Positions 1 to 8,117 are shown, counted from the first letter of the stretch. The stretch: DNA of 47,266 nucleotides from Paenibacillus wulumuqiensis (GCF_000971965.1 NZ_LAQP01000023.1:1-47266); one strand, 5' to 3'. Translations and numbers: made by a program. Notes: generated from the sequence alone by a model not told the origin.

Positions 1-1197
1 GTGCAGACCGATGCAAATGGTCTGTACCAGATGCGTGCCAGATACTACAATCCGGAGATCAAGCGATTTGTGAACCGAGATGTGCTGACAGGCAGTATCG
101 ATAATGGATTGACGATGAACCGGTATGCGTATGTGAATGGCAATCCGGTGTCGTATATTGATCCATTTGGACTGAGTGCGGACGGAGCCGACTGGATGGT
201 CATTGGTGGTGACGCTCTTGCAGACATGACCCCTGTAGTGGGCTCCATCAAAGCCTGGCAGCAGACCATTACCGGCGTAAACTATATCACTGGTGAACAG
301 CTCAGCGTGAGCGACCGGATTGGTGATCTCGTAGGCGGCTTTGCTGGGTTGGCTCCTGTTCCTGGCTCTAAATATGCGGGTAAGTATACTGTTAAAGGAG
401 TCATCTGGGCAGGGGAAAAGGCAGCAGATTTGTTTGGCTGGAGTACCAAAGCTGAAAAGTCTGCGGGTAAGCTCATCAATGCCTGCAACTGTTTTACAGC
501 CGGAACCAAAGTAAAGACCGACCAGGGCGATAAAAATATCGAAGATATTGAGGTCGGCGATCAGGTTCTGTCCAAGGATGAAGCGACAGGTCAAGAAGAT
601 TACAAGACGGTCACCGCTACATTCAATCATATGGCAGAGGAAATCTATACCATTTATGTGGGTGGTCAGGAGATTGAATCGACCTACAACCATCCATTCT
701 GGGTAGACGATAAAGGATGGACCTATGTCAAGGACCTGAAGGTTGGCGACTGGCTGGTAGAAGATGATGGAACGAAGCAGCAGATCGAGAAGATAGAACT
801 AGAGCAGCGTCAAGCCAGAGTATACAATATGACCGTTGCCGACTTCCACACGTACTTCGTGAGTGACATGGGGATCTGGGTGCATAATACAGAGAGTTGT
901 GATTTAAAATGGCAATTTCCTAACGACCCCAATAATTTAATGCCTGAATTGCAAAGAGAAGTAAAAGGAGACAAATCTTATATCTATCCTAATGACAATA
1001 CAAGAATTAGGATAGAGCAGCATCCTCTGAAGCCAGGTGAAAGTTTTCATCCACGCCATCATGGACTCCACTATCATATAGAGGTTAAAACAGATCCCAA
1101 TAAAAGCTGGCAATGGCATAACAGAAAAAATAAGCAAGATTATGTTAAGCCTAATAATTATGAAGAGGGAGTAGGCACAGGTTTTATACCTGGATAA
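1..1197 (+). CDS. RHS-repeat protein C-terminus with Hint pretoxin domain and C-terminal toxin candidate (5' partial)
   Basis: This is the last 398 residues of a larger gene; the first codon GTG is an internal Val of the RHS core, not a start. Residues 5-58 are the RHS-associated core ending in the typical tip around YIDPFGLS. A small linker follows, then a Hint domain from Cys164 (CFTAGTKV) through the TxxHPFWV block (His231) to the terminal His-Asn at 295-296, which would allow autocleavage. Residues 300-398 form a variable tip rich in His (HPRHHGLHYHIEV at 350-362), the likely toxin. In this family the Hint domain releases the tip into a competitor cell. The toxin fold was not recognised; the clustered His residues suggest a nuclease or metal site, which is inference. 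Base composition falls from mid to low GC after about position 900, as expected for an exchanged tip. The adjoining small gene is the probable immunity partner. Confidence 0.88.
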   Translation: MQTDANGLYQMRARYYNPEIKRFVNRDVLTGSIDNGLTMNRYAYVNGNPVSYIDPFGLSADGADWMVIGGDALADMTPVVGSIKAWQQTITGVNYITGEQLSVSDRIGDLVGGFAGLAPVPGSKYAGKYTVKGVIWAGEKAADLFGWSTKAEKSAGKLINACNCFTAGTKVKTDQGDKNIEDIEVGDQVLSKDEATGQEDYKTVTATFNHMAEEIYTIYVGGQEIESTYNHPFWVDDKGWTYVKDLKVGDWLVEDDGTKQQIEKIELEQRQARVYNMTVADFHTYFVSDMGIWVHNTESCDLKWQFPNDPNNLMPELQREVKGDKSYIYPNDNTRIRIEQHPLKPGESFHPRHHGLHYHIEVKTDPNKSWQWHNRKNKQDYVKPNNYEEGVGTGFIPG

Positions 1198-1232
1198 TTC
1201 TTCCTGTGTTGGGATAAAGGAGGAGTTAACCC

Positions 1233-1577
1233 ATGATAATAATGGAAAAATATTCTTTTGAAGAAGGGAAAATTTCAAAAATCGTAGCTGATGAAAGTGC
1301 TCTTACCATTACTATCAAACAGTGGAACAATAAAGAACTTATATTAATTGTAAAAGATTATATGCGTGTATACGATTATAATTGTATAGGTAGAGAAATT
1401 AGCGAATATAAAATTTTAGTTGATTCTACTTTGCTGGAAGAAGAAAAAAAAGAAATGAAATTGATAGGCTATTCTGAAAAAGAATATATTAATTTAATAC
1501 ACTTGCAGTTTCTAAGTTATGATGACTTGTTATTACTTGATCTAATTGCTAATAAGGATTCTATTGTTATAACTTAA
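1233..1577 (+). CDS. Candidate immunity protein for the RHS tip
   Basis: A 114-residue acidic, AT-rich protein lies 35 bp after the RHS toxin gene. The start is ATG 1233, preceded by AAAGGAGG at 1216-1223; an in-frame ATG at 1242 is a second option. There is no signal peptide or membrane segment, so it is probably cytosolic, as expected for a protein that neutralises a tip acting in the cytoplasm. No family was recognised. The immunity call rests on position, size and composition: in RHS loci the gene directly after the toxin tip normally encodes the cognate inhibitor. A strong terminator follows at once, closing the transcription unit. Confidence 0.65.
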   Translation: MIIMEKYSFEEGKISKIVADESALTITIKQWNNKELILIVKDYMRVYDYNCIGREISEYKILVDSTLLEEEKKEMKLIGYSEKEYINLIHLQFLSYDDLLLLDLIANKDSIVIT

Positions 1578-1602
1578 CTTTATTAAAGTAATTATAATTA
1601 AA

Positions 1603-1649
1603 CAAAAGAACGCTCAATTTTTTATTATTTGAGCGTTCTTTTGTTTTTA
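1603..1649 (+). terminator. Strong intrinsic terminator after the toxin/immunity pair
   Basis: A perfect 15-bp stem (1603-1617 with 1629-1643) has an 11-nt AT-rich loop and is followed by TTTTT. It ends the RHS/immunity unit and separates it from the degenerate cassette downstream, which therefore has no obvious transcription from the RHS promoter. Confidence 0.9.
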
Positions 1650-1795
1650 TAAAGAGCATTGATACACAAATGTACTCATCCTTTATATGATTTTAATCAA
1701 AGATTTCTAGATATGTTTTTCCACTTTCAGACTAGTAAGTGTATCAAAATGGAGCTGAGTGCCTACTTGAAAGAAACAAAAATAGCTGAGTAGGT

Positions 1796-2320
1796 GGAGT
1801 TACTGGTATATTTGGCTCCAAACATGTTGGTAAGTATGCTGCGGAAGGTATTATATGGGGCGCAAAAAAGCGATTAATTTCTTTGGATGGGGTAACAAGG
1901 CAGCGCGATATACACCTGAAACGCAATCACCTCTAAAACTTAATTTGCAATTGTTTGCTGAAAAAAGAGGATTCTTTTACTGATTTTTATGCTCCTCCTT
2001 CAGGGGCAACGATCAAAGCTGATGAATACGAATTTTATAATCAAATCAAAAATTTCCCTGATATGACCAAACAGGAAATAATTGATTCCTTGCCTAATGG
2101 CTGGACAGTAAAAGGGAGAATGCCTGATGCTCACTTATATGATGAGTCTGGCAACTTTAGAGGTAGATTGGATCCACCGGATAAAGTAACTCTATATGAT
2201 CACATTCATTTGTATGATTATTACAATAAAAAAACTCCTAAACAAAATATACTGTATGATATTGACTTGAATAAAGTGCCCTATAATGCGGAATATGGGT
2301 ATATTCCTACTAAAAAATAA
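1796..2320 (+). pseudogene. Displaced RHS tail plus second toxin tip, two frameshifts
   Basis: From about 1796 the translation reads GGVTGIFGSKHVGKYAAEG, clearly parallel to GGFAGLAPVPGSKYAGKYT of the intact RHS protein. The reading frame then breaks in an A6 run near 1862-1870 (about one base lost), continues as INFFGWGNKAARYTPE and LNLQLFAEK, and breaks again at the A6 run at 1961-1966 (one base gained). After that a 121-residue stretch (1955-2320 if TTG 1955 is used) is open to its stop and ends in a toxin-like domain with DPPDKVTLYDHIHLYD. There is no start codon with a ribosome site. This matches an orphan C-terminal cassette left behind when the active tip was replaced by recombination. 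Slippage at the A6 runs could in principle restore product, but two events would be needed. Confidence 0.7.
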
Positions 2321-2331
2321 GAGGTGAGTAT

Positions 2332-2685
2332 ATGAAAAAACCGGAAATTTTTCAAGACATTATAGATAGCCATAAGTATTGGGATATGCTTCTTGAAGAT
2401 CTGATTATTGAGGCGGAATTTAAACGTATACAATTTTCTTACACAAATGACAAAAGATATATGTATGTTTTTGAAAATGGTTATAAAGTTTTGTTTGATC
2501 ATTGTTTAGAGTATGAGCGCAGTTCGAATACAGAGGAATCCTCCCCTTGTTTTCTTAGAGATATTGAGCTAAAAATAATAGATCAAGGAGTACATGACTC
2601 TTTGTATGCAATTGTAATAGATGCTTATCCACTTAAGCTGGAAATATGGTGTGAAGATATTATTCTTCAAAAGTACGAGAATTGA
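2332..2685 (+). CDS. Candidate immunity protein of the displaced toxin cassette
   Basis: A 117-residue acidic protein starts at ATG 2332, 11 bp after the orphan toxin tip, behind AAGAGGTGAG. It has no signal peptide or membrane segment and no recognised domain. The spacing repeats the toxin-then-immunity arrangement of 1-1577, so the natural reading is a cognate inhibitor. In RHS loci orphan immunity genes are commonly kept intact after the toxin has decayed because they protect against kin that still carry it; that purpose here is inference. Confidence 0.6.
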   Translation: MKKPEIFQDIIDSHKYWDMLLEDLIIEAEFKRIQFSYTNDKRYMYVFENGYKVLFDHCLEYERSSNTEESSPCFLRDIELKIIDQGVHDSLYAIVIDAYPLKLEIWCEDIILQKYEN

Positions 2686-2727
2686 GAGCAGCGTAGATTA
2701 TATTAAATCAAATAATGAGGTAGCAAT

Positions 2728-3044
2728 ATGAAGATGAGATTTACTGTTTGGAATGATTACAGTGAATTGGTTATAGGGGATGGTGAAGGAGTTACAGGAT
2801 GGGAAGGAACTATATATTCCGAATCTGGCTCGGATTTTAAAAGAATCTATCAATAGACTGGTTTACATTGGTATTGCAAAAGAATGCTTGAACTCATCTT
2901 CCTGGATGGAGAAAATCCAATATAAACGAAGCATCGATATGATGTTGCGTACAATTCCGGAATTTGAAGAGCGGGGGAAGTGCATTTTTCGATGCCGTAC
3001 TGAAAGTAATGCGAAATCATAAGATTAATGTCATTCTGAAGTAA
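2728..3044 (+). pseudogene. Broken small gene, possibly a third immunity gene
   Basis: The reading starts at ATG 2728 (MKMRFTVWNDYSEL) behind a weak AATGAGG and stops after 42 residues. The next frame carries a coherent stretch (RLVYIGIAKECLNSSS to TIPEFEERG) from about 2840. At the G5 run near 2970 the frame changes again into SAFFDAVLKVMRNHKI with a stop at 3042-3044. The three pieces in order make one protein of about 104 residues with two frameshifts. The family was not recognised; its place after two toxin/immunity pairs suggests another immunity relic. Confidence 0.5.
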
Positions 3045-3094
3045 CAGTTTATTCGGTTATTTCACCATTCTGTATCAGCAAGGAGAATTACATA

Positions 3095-3922
3095 ATGCAT
3101 GAAGAAAAATTTGATCATGTGCTGCATATGCTAAATTATCATGAAAAAGTAAAATTAACGTATGCGCTTAACAAACTGGGCAACTTCAGAGATGGTGCAG
3201 AGATTTGCAATTTTGCGCCTGCATTTCAGGAAGTGATGGTAATGGTATTACACAGGATGGCACCTAACGATGATTTGCCATTTTCAGATTATGTTCATCT
3301 AGATAGTGAAATACCCGAAGTGTTTGTGCCTGTTTATCGTGTAATGTATGCGATCAGAGGACAGATAATGGATGAGTTTATTATAAATGAACTCAATATA
3401 GATATCGTATGCATCCAAAATAATTTGGAGCGAATGATTATCCATCCGCTTAACCAATTTGATTATACCCGGGAAGAGTACGCTGTCTTACCTGCTGTTG
3501 TAGCTTCACAAAAATCAGAACAGGTTGTCTGCTTGTTTGCCAGACTGCTAGAATCTATAGAAAGTATTCGGAATAAGTTGTTTTCGGCATATGAGCAGCT
3601 TGTTAAAGATCAATTACAGATGAATAAACTCGATGGTATATTGCGTTCTACCCGTAAGCTTCCGCCATACTCCATCCTGCAGGCAATAGAATCTAACGAA
3701 GTAAAAGTAATAGGGATGAAACATAATAAATTAATTTTTGAAATAACCGGTAAGTTAACTTTTACGCAGCAAAAATTGAAGATGTTACCTGTGGCAGCGC
3801 AGGTATGGTATGGGTTCCGCCTTACTTTTCGCAATGATCCTCAGTATCCTCTTGTGGAAAATATCATGATCCCCCGATTGCAATGGCTGGAACGAGAGAC
3901 ACGTACAGTACCAGATAGATGA
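3095..3922 (+). CDS. Unknown 275-residue cytosolic protein at the end of the toxin cluster
   Basis: It starts at ATG 3095 with AAGGAGA at 3080-3086. The product is soluble by inspection, with no signal peptide or membrane segment. The middle (about residues 95-185) looks helical, and the C-terminal 60 residues are more beta-like and rich in aromatic and basic residues. No family was recognised. It follows the toxin/immunity relics on the same strand and shares their lower GC, so it could be an immunity protein or a neighbouring accessory gene. The next gene is convergent. Confidence 0.6.
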   Translation: MHEEKFDHVLHMLNYHEKVKLTYALNKLGNFRDGAEICNFAPAFQEVMVMVLHRMAPNDDLPFSDYVHLDSEIPEVFVPVYRVMYAIRGQIMDEFIINELNIDIVCIQNNLERMIIHPLNQFDYTREEYAVLPAVVASQKSEQVVCLFARLLESIESIRNKLFSAYEQLVKDQLQMNKLDGILRSTRKLPPYSILQAIESNEVKVIGMKHNKLIFEITGKLTFTQQKLKMLPVAAQVWYGFRLTFRNDPQYPLVENIMIPRLQWLERETRTVPDR

Positions 3923-3991
3923 TCTGCTTACAAACGGAGAACGGATCATTTGACAATATAAGTGTACTTCAGATATACAGAAGGTTCTGTT

Positions 3992-4417
3992 CTAGACCTT
4001 TTCCACCACCGATAAATCATCGTACCCGATAATCTGCTCGCCTTTCCAGTGCACCAGCACCCCATGCGGGCGGCAAATATCCAGTGTTCCTTCTGCGAAT
4101 CGTACCGACCAGTACAGGTCATCCCAGAACGTCACTTCCGGATGGGATACAACTGCGGCTTCATCCTCCCCAGGAGGGCAGCCAAATTCGGCGATGAGAA
4201 ACTGCCTGGCATCCCGGCAGTATCGGTCCAGGTGACGCAGCTTCTCACGTATAAATCCGTAAGGCAGGTGTTCGGTACGATTCTGTTCATCCAGCTGGAT
4301 GGAGAAGAATATACTGGCCGTTTCTCCTTCCTTGCTCGTACCCTGTGCGAATGCCGGTCCTTCTGCTGGCTGGTGAATCGTCAACTCTCCTACAGGTGTC
4401 AAGATGCGATTTGTCAT
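3992..4417 (-). CDS. Hypothetical protein, 141 residues
   Basis: The start ATG at 4417 is preceded on the minus strand by AGGGAGG with an 8-nt gap. The protein is acidic and soluble, with an N-terminal beta-rich half and a C-terminal block WDDLYWSVRFAEGTLDI followed by a conserved-looking GEQIIGYDDL. That layout is reminiscent of small DUF domains found in Bacillales immunity-like proteins, but no family was recognised with certainty. It is convergent with the toxin cluster and has the normal GC of the chromosome, so it probably marks the edge of the variable region. Confidence 0.7.
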   Translation of the reverse strand: MTNRILTPVGELTIHQPAEGPAFAQGTSKEGETASIFFSIQLDEQNRTEHLPYGFIREKLRHLDRYCRDARQFLIAEFGCPPGEDEAAVVSHPEVTFWDDLYWSVRFAEGTLDICRPHGVLVHWKGEQIIGYDDLSVVEKV

Positions 4418-4882
4418 ATGCGCTGCCTCCCTGTGCAGATTGGATTTTGAGCTAAATGGCCTCTGGCCGCAATATGGTACATATGTCCTTAATTTAACAC
4501 GCCAGCTCTCTGGTGAAGCGGGATGAAGGCATCTCGCTACAGGTACCGGAATACCTGTTTCTCATTTCCGGTGTTTTCGAAAAGCATTTGAAGGTTAAAA
4601 CCATTTTCATAAGCTTCTTAGCTATATGTGCATAACTATGGACAAGTGATCTTTTTATCCTTATTATACGAAAATAGGATCATGTGGCATGTTATATTTC
4701 CCACTAAATTTAAAGTATAGTAAATCTTAAGCAGCGACCTGAAACTACATAAGAGATTTGCCCGCATCAAGACAGGGGTTGGTCTGGAAGGGAGGTGAGC
4801 ACCTCAGCAGACTGGTTGGATAGACATCGATTCACTGAATACATTTGCACTTTTCTGGATAACAGAGGAAGAGAGGGAAACA
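4418..4882. other. Divergent intergenic region with two mutually exclusive hairpins and one promoter
   Basis: ACAGGTA (4539-4545) pairs with TACCTGT (4552-4558). Overlapping it, ACCGGAA (4545-4551) pairs with TTCCGGT (4566-4572), followed by GTTTT. The two helices cannot form together. A sigma-A-like promoter follows at 4639-4667. Further down, GGGAGGTGAGCACCTC near 4791-4806 contains a short inverted repeat. No open reading frame with a ribosome site was found. Confidence 0.45.
4639..4667 (+). promoter_or_regulatory. Sigma-A-like promoter for the secreted protein gene
   Basis: TGGACA at 4639-4644 and TATTAT at 4662-4667 are separated by 17 nt. Transcription would start near 4674, giving a leader of about 210 nt before ATG 4883. 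This is the only good match in the gap. Confidence 0.5.
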
Positions 4883-5353
4883 ATGAAAAACAAAAAATAT
4901 TACACGTTATTGCTGGCAGGCACGCTGCTGACAGCAACTGCCGGAAGTTATGCCAGCGCAGCGCCTATTAGCAGCGTCGCTGGAGAGGGTGGAGGCACGA
5001 TAAGCACTCAGGATACTTCCAATACAACAGTCGACTACTATACTCTGACCAAGAAGGACGGTGCCTTTGTAGCCGCTCAATTTAATTCGTCCGGGGACAG
5101 TTATGTAGGGCTGGATGTACAGCAGGATGGCAAGATGGTCGTGTCGATCGAGAAGTATAACTTCCAGACACGCAAGTGGGATCCGCTTCAGGTGAAGCTG
5201 ATTAATGGCTCGGACAGCGTCTATTACCGGGTACCCACAGATGTAATTCACATCCCACCTGTGCCTTACCGGGTGATTCTCTCCACAACAGGCACAGCGG
5301 ATGTTACGATTGAGACGACCTATACCTGGGAAAGTGACAGCGATCCTAGATAA
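4883..5353 (+). CDS. Small secreted protein of unknown function
   Basis: A 156-residue product starts at ATG 4883 with GAGGAAGAGAGGG upstream. A signal peptide is obvious: KNKK, a hydrophobic core, then a cleavage site at about SYASA/APISS (residue 26). The mature part is Thr/Ser-rich and beta-like (DYYTLTKKDGAFVAAQF and later VPYRVILSTTG), suggesting a single beta-sandwich exported to the wall or medium. There is no Cys, no SLH or sortase motif and no catalytic signature. The family was not recognised. The gene stands alone between a divergent gene and a terminator-like hairpin. Confidence 0.8.
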   Translation: MKNKKYYTLLLAGTLLTATAGSYASAAPISSVAGEGGGTISTQDTSNTTVDYYTLTKKDGAFVAAQFNSSGDSYVGLDVQQDGKMVVSIEKYNFQTRKWDPLQVKLINGSDSVYYRVPTDVIHIPPVPYRVILSTTGTADVTIETTYTWESDSDPR

Positions 5354-5539
5354 CAAGAGACGGAATGCTGGATCATATCAAGCAGTTGTAGTTTGAGATA
5401 GCAGTAATGCACACGCAGAACGTATAGTAAGCTGGATTAGAGCAGCAACAGGCAGACCATGGATCCGTCTATCCGGTATCCACCCTACAGCAGATAGGTA
5501 GGGCGATACTGTCAAAAGGATAGCTGATCCGGTGCTGCC

Positions 5540-5577
5540 GGAATCCTGCGAGTGATTAACCCGCAGGGTTCCTTTGT
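5540..5577 (+). terminator. Terminator-like hairpin after the secreted protein gene
   Basis: An 11-bp stem with one G-T wobble (5540-5550 with 5562-5572) is followed only by TTTGT, so termination may be partial. It sits about 190 bp after the stop codon at 5353, in the 357-bp gap that otherwise holds only the chemoreceptor promoter. Confidence 0.5.
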
Positions 5578-5637
5578 ACATAACAGGCCGATCCGGTTGG
5601 AATCCCAGTAAGATTTGGGAATTATCCCCTTGCATAT

Positions 5638-5664
5638 TATGGATGGAAGCTGCTCTGCCGATAT
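5638..5664 (+). promoter_or_regulatory. SigD-type motility promoter (-10 GCCGATAT)
   Basis: GCCGATAT at 5657-5664 is an exact match to the Bacillus sigma-D -10 element. The -35 element at the usual 15-nt spacing is only TATG instead of TAAA. The site lies 46 nt before the start of a chemoreceptor gene, the kind of gene sigma-D controls. Confidence 0.6.
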
Positions 5665-5710
5665 TAAAAGAGTAGAGATTGGCCAAACCATTGTTCAGGG
5701 GGATATAAAA

Positions 5711-6553
5711 ATGAGTATTGTGGAATCCGTTATTCAGTCGATGCCGTACATACAGCAGCTGATTCGGGAAGATTGTATGCTGGCCGTTATGGACCGTGAA
5801 CGTGTGTTGTATGCTTCACCTGCCCGCTCGTTCAATATTGGTCTGCATGCGGGAGATGTGCTGCCGTCGGATCAACAGAACTTTGTATTTCTGAAAAGCA
5901 AAACCGAACGCAGCTTTTTGCATTTTCCCAAGGAAGTGCTGGGTACCGCTGTCGATGTGTTATATGTGCCTATCCATGATGAGAAAAGACAGGTCGCGGC
6001 CGTTATCGCACTCGGCATGAGCATAGACAACAAGCAGCGAATGGAAGAACTGATGCATGCAGCGGCAGAAATCACCAGCCAGCTCGTAAGCAATGTGCAT
6101 CATGTTGCGTCCCACTCCGATCAGCTGTCTTCCGTATCCAATCAGGTGCTCCACAATTCCAAAGAAGCGGTACGCAAATCGTCTTCGGTCACCCAGATTA
6201 CCGGTGTCATCCGTGAAATCTCCGAACAAACGAATCTGCTCGGATTGAATGCGGCGATTGAAGCCGCTCGTGCCGGTGAAGCAGGCGCAGGCTTCAGCGT
6301 TGTTGCCCAGGAAGTACGCAAGCTGTCCGTGGATGCCAAGCAGGCGACCGGACAGATTGAAGACTCGCTGAACGATATCCGCAGCTCGATTATACAGATG
6401 GAAGGGGATATTTCGCAGATTTCCTCTTCATCCACGCAGCAGGCCGAGCTGGTCGTTAATTTCCAGGAAGCCCTGCAGAACATGTCTGCAATCTCTGCCG
6501 AGATTCAGGTGCTGTTCAATACCATTTTATCCTATGACAAAAACAAAAAATAA
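5711..6553 (+). CDS. Soluble methyl-accepting chemotaxis protein, YfmS-like
   Basis: A 280-residue cytosolic receptor with no membrane segment and no HAMP domain. An N-terminal PAS-like sensor (about 1-125; [20 protein letters not shown]) is followed by a short signalling domain with the conserved hairpin tip [19 protein letters not shown] and the [13 protein letters not shown] block. The length and layout fit B. subtilis YfmS. Such receptors signal to CheA/CheW from inside the cell. The start is placed at ATG 5711 because CAGGGGGAT precedes it; an upstream in-frame extension to 5615 lacks a ribosome site and overlaps the SigD-like -10. The C-terminus lacks the usual adaptor pentapeptide. It is a lone gene with a terminator behind it. 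Confidence 0.87.
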   Translation: MSIVESVIQSMPYIQQLIREDCMLAVMDRERVLYASPARSFNIGLHAGDVLPSDQQNFVFLKSKTERSFLHFPKEVLGTAVDVLYVPIHDEKRQVAAVIALGMSIDNKQRMEELMHAAAEITSQLVSNVHHVASHSDQLSSVSNQVLHNSKEAVRKSSSVTQITGVIREISEQTNLLGLNAAIEAARAGEAGAGFSVVAQEVRKLSVDAKQATGQIEDSLNDIRSSIIQMEGDISQISSSSTQQAELVVNFQEALQNMSAISAEIQVLFNTILSYDKNKK

Positions 6554-6571
6554 ATAATCCTTGCAGGCAGC

Positions 6572-6613
6572 AGAGACCGTAGCATTCATGTTGAAGAGAA
6601 CGGTCTCTTTGTT
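6572..6613 (+). terminator. Terminator after the chemoreceptor gene
   Basis: AGAGACCGT (6572-6580) pairs with ACGGTCTCT (6600-6608) over a 19-nt loop, followed by TTGTT. It is moderately strong and lies 19 bp after the stop codon. Confidence 0.6.
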
Positions 6614-6821
6614 ATCCGGTTCTGTGGATGAAGCGGAGATATTTTGGTACGCCCGCGTATATCCCGGTATCCGTAGGGGAACTGTTGTATTGAGTGGCGG
6701 CCGGTTCGCAGGTTATGATAGGTATGGATCATACCGGAAAATGTTGATCGGTAACAGCAGCATCTGCAACAAGCGATCCCGCATATCCACCAATCGTCAC
6801 TACAGAAAGGGCAATGCAAAT

Positions 6822-7844
6822 ATGGCGAAAGTAACGATGGCTGATGTAGCCCGTGAGGCAGGCGTGTCCAAAAGCACGATCTCCCAGTACCTCAATGGGC
6901 GTTATGAATATATGAGTGCCGCTACCCGTGAACGGATTGCCGCTGCGATTGGGGAGCTGGACTACCGGCCGAACATATTGGCCCGGGGACTCAAGCAGAA
7001 GCGTACCTTTACGATCGGGGTGATTGTGGCGAATATGCTGCACCACTTCTCGATCGAGATCTGCCGGGGTATTGAGAGCTACTGCCGGGAGCAGGGGATC
7101 AGCGTTATTCTCTGTAATACCGATGAAGACCAGAACCGGGAGCAGAATGATCTGGAGATGCTCCGATCCAAGCAAGTGGACGGTGTAATTGCTTTCCCTT
7201 CGGGACCGCTCACTCCGGTCTACCGCAAGCTGGTCGAGGAGAAGTTCCCGCTGGTCTTTATCGACCGCAAGCTGGACGATGTACCGGTGAACCGGGTCGT
7301 GGTGGAGAATGAACAGGCTGCCCATGAAGCGACCACACATCTGATCGGCTCCGGGTACAAGCGTATAGCGATGCTGACCGCTCCATTATCCATCTCCACC
7401 CGCCTCGAGCGCGTCGAAGGTTACCGCAGGGCTATGCAGGAACAGCTGCCGCAGATCGAGCCGCTCGTGATCTCCGAAGAGGTCAGCCAGCTCAAGCAGC
7501 GGCTGATGGAGCTGGAGCAGCAAAATGCACTGCCGGAAGCGATTATTGCCGGGAATGATCTGGTGCTGCTGGAAGCGCTGGCTTTTCTCAAGGAAAAAGG
7601 TTTGCAGATTCCCCGCGATATGGCGCTGATCGTATTCGATAATATTCCGTTCGCCGAGCTGCTCACGCCGACACTGTCGACGATTGTACAGCCTGCCCAC
7701 GAGATGGGACGCGAAGCGGCTGCGATGCTGCTGGCGGATATCGAAGCGGAGAGCCGTAAGCAGGAATGGCCGCCGATTCAGGAAAAGCAGTTCTCCTGCC
7801 GTCTGATGATCCGCGAATCGTCCGGGCCGGCTGTGCCGATCTGA
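6822..7844 (+). CDS. LacI-family transcription regulator, probable repressor of the downstream sugar operon
   Basis: A 340-residue protein of normal family length. The HTH and hinge are at residues 4-58 (TMADVAREAGVSKSTISQYL; YRPNILARGLKQKRT), then a periplasmic-binding-like effector domain (about 60-330) with EDQNREQNDLEMLRSKQVDG and the FDNIPFAELLTPTLSTI block. The start is ATG 6822 behind AGAAAGG; the upstream open frame to 6561 has no start signal and overlaps the preceding terminator. In sequence it resembles KdgR-type regulators of 2-keto-3-deoxygluconate use, which fits the KDG-kinase-like domain next door, but the ligand is inferred. The tandem palindromes at 8093-8117 are its likely operators. 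Confidence 0.85.
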   Translation: MAKVTMADVAREAGVSKSTISQYLNGRYEYMSAATRERIAAAIGELDYRPNILARGLKQKRTFTIGVIVANMLHHFSIEICRGIESYCREQGISVILCNTDEDQNREQNDLEMLRSKQVDGVIAFPSGPLTPVYRKLVEEKFPLVFIDRKLDDVPVNRVVVENEQAAHEATTHLIGSGYKRIAMLTAPLSISTRLERVEGYRRAMQEQLPQIEPLVISEEVSQLKQRLMELEQQNALPEAIIAGNDLVLLEALAFLKEKGLQIPRDMALIVFDNIPFAELLTPTLSTIVQPAHEMGREAAAMLLADIEAESRKQEWPPIQEKQFSCRLMIRESSGPAVPI

Positions 7845-7932
7845 CTGTATTCGGGAGGCGAATATTCCTTTTGGCAAAGAAGGCATAACCAATATAGTAG
7901 TAGAAAAATAATATCCCACTAGCAGGACCAGC

Positions 7933-7966
7933 ACGCAGCCGCTTGTAAAAAGCAGCTGCGTTTTTG
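7933..7966 (+). terminator. Terminator of the LacI-family gene
   Basis: ACGCAGC-C-GCTT (7933-7944) pairs with AAGC-A-GCTGCGT (7950-7961) across a GTAAA loop with one internal mismatch, followed by TTTTT. It separates the regulator from the operon it is thought to control. Confidence 0.8.
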
Positions 7967-8034
7967 CGCTGTCAGGGTACAAACTGCATGATATGGATCG
8001 ACCCGCCTTATCCGGGGAATGAGAAAGATTTTAT

Positions 8035-8048
8035 AGATAACGCTTACA
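8035..8048 (+). promoter_or_regulatory. cre-like CcpA site upstream of the operon promoter
   Basis: AGATAACGCTTACA fits the catabolite-responsive-element consensus (TGWAANCGNTNWCA) at about 12 of 14 positions. It lies just upstream of the -35 element at 8057. Placement there can activate or repress; with the second site at 8118 it suggests catabolite control of the operon. Confidence 0.45.
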
Positions 8049-8056
8049 AAAAAAGG

Positions 8057-8085
8057 TTGATATTATAAAATGACAGGTTTATACT
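8057..8085 (+). promoter_or_regulatory. Sigma-A promoter of the sugar operon
   Basis: TTGATA at 8057-8062 and TATACT at 8080-8085 have an ideal 17-nt spacer. Transcription would begin near 8092, directly at the first operator, leaving a leader of about 270 nt before ATG 8363. Confidence 0.75.
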
Positions 8086-8092
8086 GATTTTA

Positions 8093-8117
8093 TAAATCGA
8101 TTTACTAAATCGGTTTA
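8093..8117 (+). promoter_or_regulatory. Two tandem LacI-type operators
   Basis: TAAATCGATTTA (8093-8104, a perfect palindrome) and TAAATCGGTTTA (8106-8117, one base off) sit side by side with a 1-bp gap, starting at the predicted +1. The central CG pair is typical of LacI-family operators. They are placed to block initiation, and the neighbouring LacI-family protein is the natural ligand. Confidence 0.65.

Noticed and set aside
1961..1966. Programmed frameshift at the A6 run in the RHS relic
   Set aside because: A second, opposite frameshift lies upstream and there is no start codon or ribosome site, so decay is the simpler reading.
5615..5710. Upstream start for the chemoreceptor
   Set aside because: It would place the SigD-like -10 inside the coding region, and ATG 5711 has a good ribosome site.
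6561..6821. N-terminal extension of the LacI regulator
   Set aside because: Runs through a terminator hairpin and lacks a ribosome site; the HTH begins at the fourth residue after ATG 6822, as is normal.
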